Shown here one piece after another: positions 11,918 to 25,600 of a stretch of 64,000 nucleotides of DNA; the stretch's first letter is position 1, and each line of letters opens with the position of its first letter. Source of the stretch: Ignelater luminosus (Eukaryota > Arthropoda > Insecta > Coleoptera > Elateridae); contig VTPC01000827.1 in assembly GCA_011009095.1 (NCBI GenBank), positions 24,422 through 88,421 on the forward strand, read 5' to 3'. The notes beneath the pieces are model-generated. The model did no database searches. It was given only the letters and a program-made list of their open reading frames with translations, and had not been told where the DNA came from. A program made the position numbers and the translations under genes.

Positions 11918-14900
11918 TAACATAGACGCTCGTTTTCCCGCCAATGCGCGCGCACACATATCCGGTTCGGCAGCGCTTGCTGCCACGATCAAATTTAATT
12001 CATTAATAATATAAAGGAATTCCCGTCTTGTTTCAATTACATATATATGTGTGTGTATGTTCGCGGATGTATTTATTTAAAACACAAACGTCTTTTAGCT
12101 AGTAAGCGCAGGCGTTGTTTTTATTGCTGGCGCCGATTTACTAGGAATAACTTACAACTACTTATTAAATGTCTGCGAATGATGATGATTCTCTCTGTAT
12201 AATTAATTAGTATTTTCTTGTTAAAATGATGCACTTCGAGACACGAGCGTAGGTTAAAAAGTTTCTTCTTTAAAAGGAAGTGAAATCGAATGAAATCGAA
12301 TCATACCTACAACTATGAATTTCGCTTTCATTTTCTGATCTAATAATTTGAACCCCAAATTTTGGTTAGGCCTATTAAAAGAAATTTTTTGTTGTGTATA
12401 TGCCATCTGACTACACGGAAACACGCCCCGACAGGTGCTAAGGGATATTTAAACAAAACAAAAAATAAAACCTCATCATTAACTATAAAAGGTGCATCTT
12501 CAATTTTTTATTTAACCCCTAAACTACCTGATTTGATTTAAATTTAATGAGAGGATTCTAGGAATAAAAAAGATCTTGAGGGGAATAACCCACTAGGGGT
12601 TATTAGTTGTGTTAATTTATTCAATTCTTACATAACTGCAATTAACATGAGATCTATTAAGAAGGGGAAAGTGCAATGTTAAATTTAATGACCTAGTAGA
12701 CGCTCATGGCGACATAGATAAAATACCGCTTCTCGTTCATTCTGAGAAATGAAAGTCTCTCAAACGTTTATCCAAGGGATTTTTCGCCGATAAAACTTAA
12801 TGTTTGATTAATATTATCTCTTTCCTCCAAACGATTGTCAATTGTGTTGTACTTGCTTGATAACCTTTTAAATGTAAACTTTCCATATTGGAGAACATCC
12901 TGACCTCCTCCTCCACACTTCGTTTCACGTTTTTAATTGTTTCCATTCGAAATCATCGTTTCTATGTGCTTTTCCAATTTAGAGTCGCGAACTGATAAAA
13001 GGAGTAGCGAGTATGAGAGATTTATTTTAGATAATTATAGATTTTGTAAGGTTACGTAAGTTTGCAATTCCACTTTTACGGTATCAAGTAGATGATGATA
13101 AAACTATAGTAAATTTTGTTTAAATAATGTTGCTAGGTGTATCTATTTTGAGGTTTTTTTCGATCTTATCAATTTTAACATCCGTTAAGGAGATATTAAT
13201 TAGGTAACTTCCGTAAGCAATAATGCACCTGTAAAGGGCTGATATGCCAAGCGGAACTTTATACGTCTGAGGACGTTTACCCCTAATACCCAGCAATATA
13301 TACATATCTAAATTGTAAATTTTGCCAAGTTTAAGGTTAAATATATGGCTTCCCTCATCGTGCCCTCATAATATGCTAATAAAACAGGTTTTAAATAAGA
13401 ATGCGTTTTTTTTTAAGTTGGCCATTAAAATTAAAAAGCACGCGCTATTAATTTCATTATTTTCATATTTCTCTTCTGTTTTAACAATTCAAGCTTAATC
13501 AGCGCAAAGATTCTAGATAAAAAGTAAATAAATGCAGTTAGAATTATGTAAAGGAATCAGTCAAACGAGTGATGATCTCTTTTAAATTAATCAATTGCAG
13601 GAAGGTATGAATTTTTGTTTTAATGACGTCACTTTTAGATTCAATTAAATCTTTCAAATCCTCGGGGATTCCTATACTGATGAAATGACATGAAGTAATT
13701 CGTAATTTCGAACTAATAATCTGTTGGTTACTTAGCGCTTACAAGTGTTTAGAATAAATTTACAGCGTTTTCCCAAAATTTTCAGTGCCACTCCTGGTCT
13801 TCTTTGAGATGCTTCTGTTTGGGTTTCTCCATAGTTGCCCATTTTGAATCTGCCCCCTTAATTATAGATATTGATGTTATGCGGAAACCGCAAGTACCGA
13901 TGTGTGTAAAACAAATAGGCAACTGTTAAGTATCCATTGGTTGCCGGATGCCTCCCCTTGGAAAACTTTCTATTTCATTGGACTTGCCGTAGCGTAAAGT
14001 TGGGCTACGCCCTCCAATAGGCCACCTGTGGTGGCCATATTTGTGCGCCCTATACTATAATACTAAATAGGGTGTTTTGTGAAAAACCTAACTTTACAAA
14101 CTTTATTGATCGAATACTAAAAAAAAAAAATATTAACATTAATGAGCATACAAACTTAAAAATCTTAAATGATGTATAAATAGTAGTAGTAAAATAGTAG
14201 ATTTCATTCTGAAAACAAGGTTATAGTAAATAAATAAATTATCTAATGATGTTCTGCTAAAAATAATCTTTGCTCCATAGATAAGTTATTTATAATTCAG
14301 GAAAAAAGGGCAACAATGAATCTAAAACAAATTTCTTTGAATCAAACCGATAAAAATGTGTTACTATGCAAGTTTTTAATCAGCAGAATTTGTAACGGTA
14401 CAGACGAAACTTTTTATGTTTGATCAATGTAAAATTCGAATCGGATACATATTTGATACTGAGACTGGTTCGATATGTGTTAAAGATTAGAACATTTGAC
14501 CTTAAAAATTGTTACGAAACTTTCTTTTTAAATAAATCAATCGTTTTCTTTTTCATCAATCTGGAAAGTTACTAAATTTAAATTTGAACTTATCTAACAA
14601 TAATTATTAGTATGACCCCTGCGAGGTTAGATAAATATTTTACACGAGTTTACATAGTTTGAGGACGTAGTACGGTTGATACATTTATCATTCACGGTGG
14701 TTTTTGTTCCTCTTCTTTATGTAGAATATTCAGTAAAAATTTAATAACAAGCGTGATTTAAAGGCCAAATATCCTTGTTACCACGCCGTTAAAAAAGTGA
14801 TAATACCTATAGAAAACATTAAATTAATCTTGAAGGTTTTGATTTGAAACAAAAAAAGCAATTTCAAGTTCAATTGTTACACCTTCACATTTAATTATTC

Positions 14901-17900
14901 CTAATATTCAAATCGACACCGTAACATTTTTTTACTACATTACAGCCGTACTACAACAAATCAGTTTCCATACATAAATAGTCCATCAATTTTCCTAAAA
15001 ACCAAAAGACCCACAAACACATAAATTAACACGTAAATACTAATATGTCAATCACGAGCCTTCCTTTTTTAAACAATTTTCACAGGCGGATCTAGTCGCA
15101 CGAGGCGTCGATTTAAAAGTTTGGCAGAGACTATAAAATTTATAATTTATAATACTGCACCGGATCGGAATATAAGCACGTGTATAAATGTGTGAATAAA
15201 TTAATTAAATTCCCTAACTCGCACAAGGTTCATGGATAACGTAATCAAACTAGTGACCTTAAATTTAATTGTTAATATATGCGTCGCCTTATAATACAAT
15301 TTTCATGCAAATTTGCGAAAAAAATCTTAAAATCATTTGCATTTCATAATTTCACCGAGTAGTATTATTTTTTATGAATTATTATTATTTATTAAATTAG
15401 ATCAGAGAAGGTTCGTGTTTTGTTTACTATATTAGTATGTCAAGTGTTTGATAGCACAAAAAACAAATGATTTCTTTTGTTTTTCCTCTACTGGGAATAC
15501 AAGAAATAAGTGATGATTTCTGTATTGGTTCCAAGAAAAATCAAATGATAAATATCACTCGCGTCTTTATAAAACAGAAAATTAATAGTAAATGCAATAA
15601 TACCTGGAGGCGCCGATTGCATAACAGCAGAAAACCAGAAATACTGTTAGTTATTAATATGTTATTAAACACTTCTTCCCAATAAATAAATCTTCCGTGT
15701 ATAAAACCTTCGGCTCACTTAGCATCATTAAGATTCGGTGCGAGTTTCACGTCCAAGGATGATTTGATTATTGAAAATGTAGGTGTTTCCTGTATGTGTG
15801 TGTGTGAATGGGTTATTCCCCCTTGGGTCTTAAATGATAAAATTTCAGGTTTCAAATACTTGCAAAATACCGTCATCTCATTATGTATGTATAATAAATA
15901 ATATGTATGCAACTCGACGTTGTTTTTCCAGTGCACTCATGAATATTCAATAAAATGATAAGAATTGTTTTTCTAGGACGAACTTTTCCAATTTTAGTTT
16001 TTCCCGCTATAACGTATTTTATCGGGGTCGCCTTGGTTTCCATAAAAAAAAAACCTGAAAAATGCAATAAAACAAAACCGTTAAAACAATTGATAATCGA
16101 GTTATAATTTGTTATTGTTGTTTTATGGCAATGTTAACTCAACTCGGGTAGTTATTTTCGTGGAAATCGCTTTTAGATAATACACAATTTTTACGATTGA
16201 TTCAAATCTGGCCGGGATACATTTTATAGGTTACTACAAGTAAAGAATTAATCATTTACAGCTTCGAAGTTTACACGAAAAGCCAATTTTAGCGTCAGGG
16301 AAGATATATTTATGTGAATGGAGGTCACAATCTGTTGTTCTTAGTGTTTAAGTTTTTTTGATTTAAGCAGGATGGTGCTCTTGATGCAACGAAACTGTCT
16401 TAAAACCTAGTTTTTTTTATTCCATTTAAATATCTTCGCCTTGGTTTAAATTAAAATTAATTAACATACATTTGGGTAACAAACTTCAGCGAAAAAAACT
16501 TTCTACAAACGTGTAGAGAGAATGAAAAAGTAATTCTAGGAATTAATTGCGAAGACATTTAGTTGAAGCTTAGCGGGTGGTTGTTTAAATTTACCGTCTA
16601 ATAATATCCAAAATCAGAATCCTTTTGGTGCCTCCTCTGAACCGCTTTAGGGTGCCTCTCAATAATCAATATTATGAACTAATAAAAAAAAAGGTTGTTA
16701 AACTCCTCTTTCTCTCCATCTTCCCTTCCTTTTCTTGCAAATAAAATTAGTTATAATGCCAGATTTATTAATATTTTAAATTTCATTAATTAACACGTAA
16801 TACACCAAACAAAAAAAATCGGTTATCAAATCTTTTAATGTCATAGGTGACTAGATAATAAAGGTTAATTATCAAAGAAATGACGTCAATGTTCCAAAAT
16901 GAAACTTTCATTTAAGAAAATTTCCGCATTTACTTGTTTACTATGAAATTTACTATTTTATTTGTGTTTTATTTTTGCAAAACAACTTTGGGCGGGAATC
17001 CATTTTTATTTATTTTGTTTCTTATTTTTAATTTCGTATATACCCACGGTTAGTTAGTGTTAGTACACACCACCACTAAAAAGTTTCCTCTACACGCATC
17101 ATTGAGCTTTTATATAGCGTACATTGGTAGCTTTTTTATATGATTAATCTCGAATTCTTCTCATCTTACGTAACTCCTTTTAAATACAATGTCGTTAACC
17201 CTTAAGTCAAAAGAAAGATGATCATTAATATACCTTTAGGTTTGATTATCAATTGCTTTGCAAGAACTCTTGGTTATTGAATCATAAATTGTCCAATTAG
17301 GTTAACATTTTAAAATTATGTAATAACAACTAAATGTCATAATTTAGCAATTTATAATTTCTACGTTACCAATTAATACTTAATGTTTACAAAAAAGGAG
17401 AAGCTAAATGAATGCTTCAAATGCTAAAGAAAGGATTACCATTATAAAGTTTGCAGACACCTTTTAATTCAAGTTAAGACACTTTATGGTCTACTTTTAT
17501 CAATAAAAATTTTTGTTTGCTATATATGACGGTTATAATCTTGATTGCACAAAATTCTTTAATTGGTTTCGACATGTTGTAATTGCATTATATAAACATT
17601 TATGCACTTAATAAGTCAACTACGTTTTATTAAAATACAATCTCTTGATTTTTCCTTTTTTTCATGCTGTCCTTAACCCCTAAACTAATTTGAATTTAAA
17701 TAAAAAAAAATTTCGATATGATTAAAAAGCCAACGAGAGTTTGATAACCTTAAGAGTCAGTTTTTTGTGTCTGCTGGCGTAATAAATTGGACCTTTTAGG
17801 ATACTGTTGATAATTTTGATAATACCATGTGTAATATGAAACAAGTACTGATTATGTAATTGTAAGATATTTAGTTACATTAGTAAGAGGGGAAAAAAAA

Positions 17901-19047
17901 GGAGTCTTAGCTTAAAAAAACTTTTTGCGCCGTACATTATGATACGTAAATTATTTTTAAAATTTTACTAAAAGCATGTAAACGCGTGTACTACCTACGT
18001 TCCAATATAAATTGCTCATCATTTGACGGTTCAAGTTCAAGATGTAAGTTAGTAGTGTAGTAAAGTTTCGCAATCATTACTTTTCTGTCTCTTTTTAATC
18101 TTGATGCCAAATTCTTTAAAAAGCCTCTTATGTTGACATATCCCATTGATAACGGCGATAAAATTTAAAAAAAAAAGTGTGAACAACGCTAAAATTAGTA
18201 AATCAACGTAGCGCGTGGATTCGAACGTAAATCGAGAGAGATTATGACAGGAATTTGGAAATAGAATATAATGATAGAGATAATGTACACATATTACACG
18301 TGTATTTTTTATCAATATATGCACTATTGTTGTTAAGATTATTATTATTATTTATTATTAGAATTACAACTTACATAATCAGTTTTAATATGCTGTACGG
18401 GAACTTTTTATCTTTTGTCGTGACTTGAAAAATTACGAGGTTGTATTTTTTATTTTATTTTATTGTAACCTTCAAACATTTCAAAATAGTGCCAGATTAT
18501 TCATTTGTTTGAAAGCAGCATTAAATTGAGTAATATTAGAAAAGTGAGGTTATACTGTACTTCTTGATGACTTGTAAGATTTAAAATAAATTAATAAAAT
18601 AAAATTTATAAATTGATACAAATAATAAACGTGATCGAACCCAAGGATTAGTATTAATTGAAATTGCCAAATTCCTTCTTTCATACTACTACGATCTTGA
18701 ATTTTGGAAAATGGAATCGAAACACTCTTCAAGTTAATACTAATACAAACAGAGATAAAACTATTGTTAATATTTGATTAGATTAATCTCGAATGAAATA
18801 ATATTCATAAGTAAATATTGTACAAATTTGAAGAGTCGATTCAAGTTACTTACTTAGCTACTATTATGAGATTACATTTTTGTAACTAATTGTTCATCGT
18901 ATGATATTATCAATCAATGTGCAGTTAGCTATGCTTAATAAAATTCACTTGTATTTTATACAGCTCCACTGTTGTAATAATCATCAATTATCAATCATTT
19001 CCTAAAATTAACGATTAGTTCTGTTTTCTGGAAAATGCTATACATAC

Positions 19048-19094
19048 CTTTGAACATAATTTCTAGGTCCAAAATAAAACGGTGCTCCATCATG
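19048..19094 (-). CDS. exon-like segment B of an unknown antisense gene
   Basis: On the minus strand a long T-tract plus CAG precedes, and GTATGT follows, a 47-base segment that reads HDGAPFYFGPRNYVQ(R) in phase 0, as needed after segment A. The residue make-up (Gly, Pro, aromatic) is unlike random AT-rich DNA. The segment ends in phase 2. No matching downstream exon was identified. Confidence 0.4.
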
Positions 19095-19958
19095 CTGAAA
19101 AAAAATAGAATTTTTACAAACTTAAATTCTGTACTGAAATATTTTATTGTTTGAATCTCATCGACTCGTGTAACAAATTCACATCAATCTTAAGAAACCT
19201 CAGGTTTTTTTGATAAAATAATTTCATTGACCAATTAAACCTGATAACAAATGACAAATTTCAATACTTCTAATTTTGTAAAGGATAATTGAATATTTTG
19301 CTCAAGTTTAAAATTGTTTTATCCTTTTTATTGTCACTAGCTTTAAATGATTCATTTTATGTATTTTTTGTATTTTAATAAAATCCTTACTGAATTGAGA
19401 TTTTGTTTTAATAATTAAAAAAAATTAAGGAGTTAGTAGGTTTTGAGTTCAGTTACGAGAAAGTTTGTAGTTCAATTTAAAATTAAAATTTCAGGAAAAT
19501 ATATGGATTTTTTAGACAGTTTTTGTCCAGTTCTTGATTTCTATGACATCGATCGAGTTTAGCCAAAAGACCATTTGAAAGATGTAAGAGAAACTAGTAC
19601 AAGTCCTTTTTTCAGTTTACTGCTCAATGGTACAAACTTTTTTGGGAACCAAGTCCGCTTTTACAATTGTTGCGTTGGCTAACTTGATCGAAGATTTTAT
19701 TGCCATGAATACAATTGTATCGATGACAATAATAAAGTTTTGGTGGGCCCAATCTGACTGAACGAACTATTATTTCACCGGAGATGATCGCATTGGATGG
19801 AATATCCATCCACTAGCATATTCTAATAGCTACTTTAAAAAGTAGAGAAGGAAGATGATCTATTCTATGGAACATCTAGAACGAATTCTTGGCAGAAATT
19901 CAATTTGTTCTAAAATAGACTATCTATGATTTGATGGTAGTGAAGATAGAACTCTTAC

Positions 19959-20039
19959 AGTTTGGGTTATGTTGCTCATCGTCGTCTCTGCCTCGATGAA
20001 AATTTCTTTTTTACCGAGTTGATGCAAATACTGTTGGTT
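19959..20039 (-). CDS. exon-like segment A of an unknown antisense gene
   Basis: On the minus strand TTTTGTTTCAG precedes, and GTAAGAG follows, an 81-base segment open in only one frame: NQQYLHQLGKKEIF, then IEAETTMSNITQT. Both splice signals are strong and the phase is 0 at each end. It fits directly onto segment B at 19048-19094. I do not recognise the protein. It lies inside the Myc intron on the opposite strand. Other exons, a start and a stop were not found, so this may still be chance. Confidence 0.4.
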
Positions 20040-21184
20040 CTGAAACAAAAGAAAATCACATATCAGATATTGCAGAAATCATCTCGACTATAGACCAAAC
20101 GCAAATTTTCAACTTTCCTTAAAACAGTTAAGTTTCCAAAGCAAATTTCACGAATCAATATTTAAAACAATTGGTAATTTCAGAACCGGTTTCTTCCCGT
20201 TTTTCGCGGAAATATCGTGGGAAGTATATTTTGCTTTAAATAAAACATAAAAAAAAGACACCGCGAGAATTACCATATTGAATTATTTTAAAAAGCGACA
20301 TTCTTATAGACGAGTAACCTTCAAATTTATAGAATTTATGTTAGGAATTAGTATGTTAAAATATTTAACGGAGCAAGTTTTCAGTATTATGTAAAAAATG
20401 CGCCTTGAGCGGAAATCGTTTAAAAAAGTGTATAATATTATGACGCTTGTTTAGTTAAATAGTCTGAACACTTTTCTCCTTTTCATTTTTTTTATGAAAA
20501 GGAAATCGTTTACAAAACTAATCTTAAAACGACGCGAGTATTTATAAGTTTCTAGAGTGTATATTGCGGCAAAGAGAATGGTTATCTATTGATTTTTTAG
20601 CTACTTTTGGCAAAGCGGTAGTAAAACCGCAGCAACCGCGTTATAATCTCAATGAAATTGTTTTCAGGAAATGCTTCTTGGTATGGTGACTAAAAGAACG
20701 TCCTGTTTATCGTTTGGATTTTAACCATCTCGTTTCATGAATGGTTTATGAAAAAAACAACAATATCGGGTACCATAATTACCGATAAGATGAGAATATT
20801 AAACAAATTAATTTAATCGTCAAAACTCATAAAGACTAAACAAGACATTGTCATGATGAGCTATTAAACCAGGAGCAATGAGCTGCAGACCTTGTTTGGT
20901 TGTGAAAAAATACGATGATACAATCGTTGTTAACAAGCGGGATCATTGAGCTTATGTTTTTGTTATCCTTTTGTGTCACGTGAAACACCTGCGTAAAGTA
21001 ATGGTGGTGCCCCCCATCAAAATATTTTTTTCGCGCACCTTTAATTTCCGTATCGGCAAATATTAAAAGCTCGTTTAATAAAAATGTCACCGCCGATTAT
21101 GTCACATTTTCATAATCTAAAAATGCGTCTCAAAAATGAAAATGTTAACCGTATGGATAACCTTGCTGGATATGGTGATAAAAT

Positions 21185-21560
21185 TTGCGGGCCACGTGCG
21201 TTAGAGTTATAAGGCGCAAGATAAGAAGACCCCGAGAGTGCAAGATTCTCTCGGTTGTAACAAGGTCGCGATTTTTATTGGTTGCCAAAATTTGGTGTCC
21301 TTCTCCGTGGCGGGCAGTGACCAGCGACCAACGACTCTCTCGCGTGCGAAGGCCGCGCCGCAACCCGAACACGACGAGACACCATCAATGAGCGGGCGGG
21401 GCGCTGTCGGCGGCTACCTCACACTTCGCGAATTCGCTGCTGCTTTTACTAGGGTCGAGACGTCTAGGAGGGTTCTCTCTTCTTTCTCTGCGTCTCCCGT
21501 TTCGCTCGCTGATATGGTGGTATGAGTTTCGACAAGTCCTTGCTCGTCTGCAACATGTTC
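21185..21560. promoter_or_regulatory. GC-rich island in the Myc intron
   Basis: This stretch stands out from the AT-rich intron. It has CACGTG at 21193-21198, an ATTGGTT (reverse CCAAT) near 21278, and a GGGCGGGGC box near 21393. Overlapping open frames on both strands look like by-products of base composition. It could be an alternative Myc promoter, an intronic enhancer, or the promoter of the antisense exons at 19-20 kb. Confidence 0.4.
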
Positions 21561-22239
21561 TTCGACGGTCGTTCGCTTTCATTTATTTTACCGACTCTCT
21601 TATTATATTGTAAGTTCAGCTACCTGCGAACATTCTAGGTGGAAGTATTCCGGTACTTTTCCAGGTGTTACGGCTATTTAATCGGGGCTGTTGGGGCCCC
21701 TTTTTGTATTGTATATTCCTTAAACATCCGACCAAAAGAATAACATTTATAATTGAAAATATAAAAGTTTTAAACTTGACCCAACTTGCCTCCCCGTTAA
21801 ATCATACGAATATGAAGCATCGAATTGGATTTAATTCGATCGAATTTTCGCCAACTTTATGAAAAATTGTTCACATCGGGTTATCTGTTCGATCTTTGTT
21901 ATTAAATAAATATTAAGTCTGCTGACCCTTTAAGCTCAATAGAAGAGATTTTATATTATCTACAAACTAATTTCTCTGTAGGACGTTTGCACGAAGTCCA
22001 AGGACTCTTATATACGAGTATTAAAGATATGAAATTTGCGTCTCAAGTTTTGATTTGACAAATTTGACCGTGAACTTAAAAAACAAAAACACGCACAGCT
22101 TGATAAAATTAAAAACATAAGGTGATGTTGGGTAAACATAAAATTTCATCATTGAGTGGCATCTCTGTAAATTTAGAGGAAGAAAGACTTTTTCCCTAAC
22201 CTAATATGATTCAATGGAATTTTTTTCAACTTTTGACAT

Positions 22240-22640
22240 TTTTGTTGCCGGCAACACCTGAGAGAGACACGAGCAGCCCCACACTGTTGTAACCCAAAGA
22301 AGTAGGTTAAACGTAAAAACGACCGCGCCTACATATAGTATATAAATGTATTTTAATTACGAAACGCGACTCTGGTTACACTCTTTCGAGTCTGTCGCAC
22401 ACGGAAGAGGATTCACGATTGTTAATAAGGACAATGTCAGGTATGCGATGGAAGAATAGACGGTAGACGTCTAAATATATATATCGACGCGGCGGCAAAC
22501 GACCTCGACGCTACTCTAAAAACGATCCGATAAACCACGTGACAGGACCGGCGTCGTAGGACGCTAGTGGACGCCCAACATCGCATTTCCCGCACGTGGA
22601 ACTCTCTCTTTACAATCGCCGTGTGTGTTTTGACCTTGGC
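22240..22640. promoter_or_regulatory. second GC-richer island with E-boxes and an RFX-like palindrome
   Basis: Contains the palindrome TGTTGCCGGCAACA (22243-22256), which resembles two RFX half-sites with no spacer, and CACGTG at 22536-22541 and 22593-22598. The open frame on the minus strand (22437-22718) has no recognisable domain. A regulatory role is inferred only from composition and motifs. Confidence 0.35.
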
Positions 22641-25600
22641 ATAAGCGCGGGCTTTAATCTTGTCAAATTTATAGCTAGATAATATCGGTATAAATTTTTT
22701 TTCACACACATAATACACACTCCTGACATATATAAAAGTGGAAAAATGGCGTCAGACCATTTTGTTATCATCGTGATTATATAAAAAAATTGAGAAGGTC
22801 GTCTTTAAAATAGATTAAAATTATTATTATTGCACACATAAATAAATAATGATAAAAAATGATAACATTAAAGAAGATAAAAATTTTTTGTTTGTAAACT
22901 GGGGCTAATTTTGGGCACCACCTAAGGCGACAAAATTCTAATTCTTGTTTAACCTAAAACTGTCAAGACATATCGTCACAAAACCGTGTAAAATCTGTGA
23001 CGACACAATTTTTTTACAGCGCTGCATAATTATATACATTTTCTAAACGCTAATTGATAAAGATTGCGTTAATGGGGGTAATGGGCAAGGACCACCAGGA
23101 GAAAATTATTTTTAAATGTCAAAACTTTTACTTTTCTTAAGACCCTTGAGCTTTTGAGGTCGTTTATTATAATTGGAGCTGCTTAAAAGTAATTTAAAAT
23201 TAGTGAAATGATTTAGAAGTCGGCCCTGTCTTGCGTTAAGTTTATTGTTAGAAGGAGGATTATCGGACATGGTTATGGTATGATATTACTGGAAATGTTG
23301 CGGATGTTAAATTTCCGGTTCATAAAATTCTTGAAACTTAAATCTTAAGATTTTTGTTTTATTTGTTTAAATAGTAATATTACACAGCTTCCTTGGTTTT
23401 TTCTTTCGAAGATTTTAAATTAATAAATTTTAAGTTTTCTATTAAATTTTAGCGAGGAAAAAAAAATTAAAAGGTATTTGAACTTCACGCTTCTCTGTCT
23501 GCTGACGCGAAAGATGATTTAAAACAATCTTCACTCCTTATGGTCAGCCATGACGAAGAGATATAGCAAGCTAATCATCTTTTTTTTTCTCTGTCTTATT
23601 CACTATGAGAAAAATTAATAAGTACAGTAATTATAGAAGTTGCTAAAAAGTTAATTTTTATGGTTAATAATGACTATAATTTATTAAGGCTGATGATTTT
23701 TTTCCTGATATATACTATCGAAACGATTATTCTTCAGTTTTACACATTTTATAAAAAAATTCGAGTGTATTAGTCTTGCGATAATCAATTCTGAAGTGGT
23801 TTCCTTGAAAAAATTACAAGGCAATCTTATTCATTGTTTGATTGTTTGAATTAATTTTTAAAAGGGCGCCAGTTATGATAAAAAGTTATCAAAATTGGAA
23901 AAAAATTAAAATGTGGTTTTTATAATTTAGTATACACATAAAATGTATTTTAAGGGGAAAATCTTATCGTAAATAACAGGAACGTAACGATAAAAAGAAT
24001 GATAACATTTTTCGAAGGTTTTGTCCACATAAAACCGTGGGTAAAGATAAGGTTATGTAATGTTTATCTATACACATATTATTTATAATATCTATGATTT
24101 TGTATGTGTAAGGATTTTTTTGTATGCGTTGATTAATAATTACGGGTATTATAAAACGATTTAATGCGTGTGTATGTGCAACCAACTTCCCACATGTTAT
24201 TGTCGAAAAGGTTTTTTTTTGTTTTATTAAGAAAAAATACTCGTGCGAAAAGTAGTAGTATAACTTTTAAACAGAAAGGAAGTTGCTAATTGAGTTTTTT
24301 TTATTGTGTAGACACAACTTGTATCAAGTCGTTAATATGGAGCGGAAATGAAAAAACAACTATGTATTTTGTCTCCTTGCTAAAACAACAGGTTGCAACA
24401 ATTACAACTTCACTTAATACACAAAATTAATTTTTACCAAATTTGAATTACACGAACACTTGAAAAATGATTCTTCTAGGAGTGGCTTGGCTACATATTT
24501 ATCAAAAAGCAAACATGTACAAAGCTTGACAACTTCTGTTTAACAAGGAAATTTGCCACTTGAGAATGAGTTTCTTGTTAAATCTATCAATCTGAACTCA
24601 AATATTTTTAAATCTCCTTAAAATTCCTATTTTAACCTAAGCTCCATAAATTAAAATTTCCGAAATATCCCCCATAAATTATTTTACAGTTAGACTTTTA
24701 GAAATGTCAACACAATAGGGTCATAAAAGTCGGCAACTTTAACAGAAAAGGAGTTTTTAAAATCTCGTCAGGTTAGGTTAAGCACTTTTAGTTCGAAAAA
24801 GGATTTCAATTTCTCTATAACAAAAGTTTCTAAAAGCAATTAACAAGTAAAGTGATTTTTTTTATGTGAGGTTAGAACATTTCCTGGTGTGGGAGGCCAC
24901 GCGCAAAACTCTCCCAATATAATTTCAGCAGCAAAAAAAATCGCTAAAAAATCGCTTTCTCTATGTAACTAAAGCTGTCCGGGTTAGATCTAATACAAAA
25001 CTAAAACCAATTAATTATAACATAAAATGAAACTCGTTTTTTGCCCGAGGTTTGGAATTTTTCAATGCGCGTGCGAAATTAATTTTTGTTTTTATTGAAT
25101 TTCTGAAATACAAATCTAGGATTCATATAAAGGAGTCTTAAAATTCATTTGTTGCAACTGACGTCATGATTGAAAAAAAAAACAAAATATTTGAAATCTA
25201 ACCTCATTTTTATTAAGTTGCAAATAATAAAAATCTTAACTGCTTTTCTAAATTTAATTATTGCTAAAATTTATAATTGAAATATAATATCAAGAGGAGA
25301 AAACGGTTCGATTTGAATTATGGGTTTATCTTTTGAGGTTATATAAAAAAAATGCCGGTTTATTTATGTGTATTACTGTTTTGTATAAATTACAATAAAA
25401 TCCCATTATAAATAAGCATTTCCTGTTTTATTTCCATTGATTTACCTTTTGGACAGTTTTATCATTTCTTATGAGTATGACAAAATATTTAAAGCCTTTT
25501 ACTTGATTTTATCAATGACAGGATAGCATTGGTTTAATTTACACTAAGAAGCATTAATTACTTTTAAGAAAATGCATGTAAATCAGGTGAGTATCAAATG

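Noticed and set aside
15700-16067. Minus-strand frames with an acceptor-like CACATACAG, as a further exon of the antisense gene
   Set aside because: Phase does not fit after segment B (an early stop results), so I did not join it.
18049-18324. 91-codon minus-strand frame with a hydrophobic stretch
   Set aside because: Composition typical of AT-rich DNA and no splice link to the antisense segments.
21145-21582. Overlapping open frames on both strands in the first GC island
   Set aside because: Several mutually overlapping frames rich in Arg and Ser, as expected when GC-rich DNA lacks stops.
22437-22718. 93-codon open frame on the minus strand in the second GC island
   Set aside because: Basic, low-order composition, no domain and no splice support; explained by local base composition.
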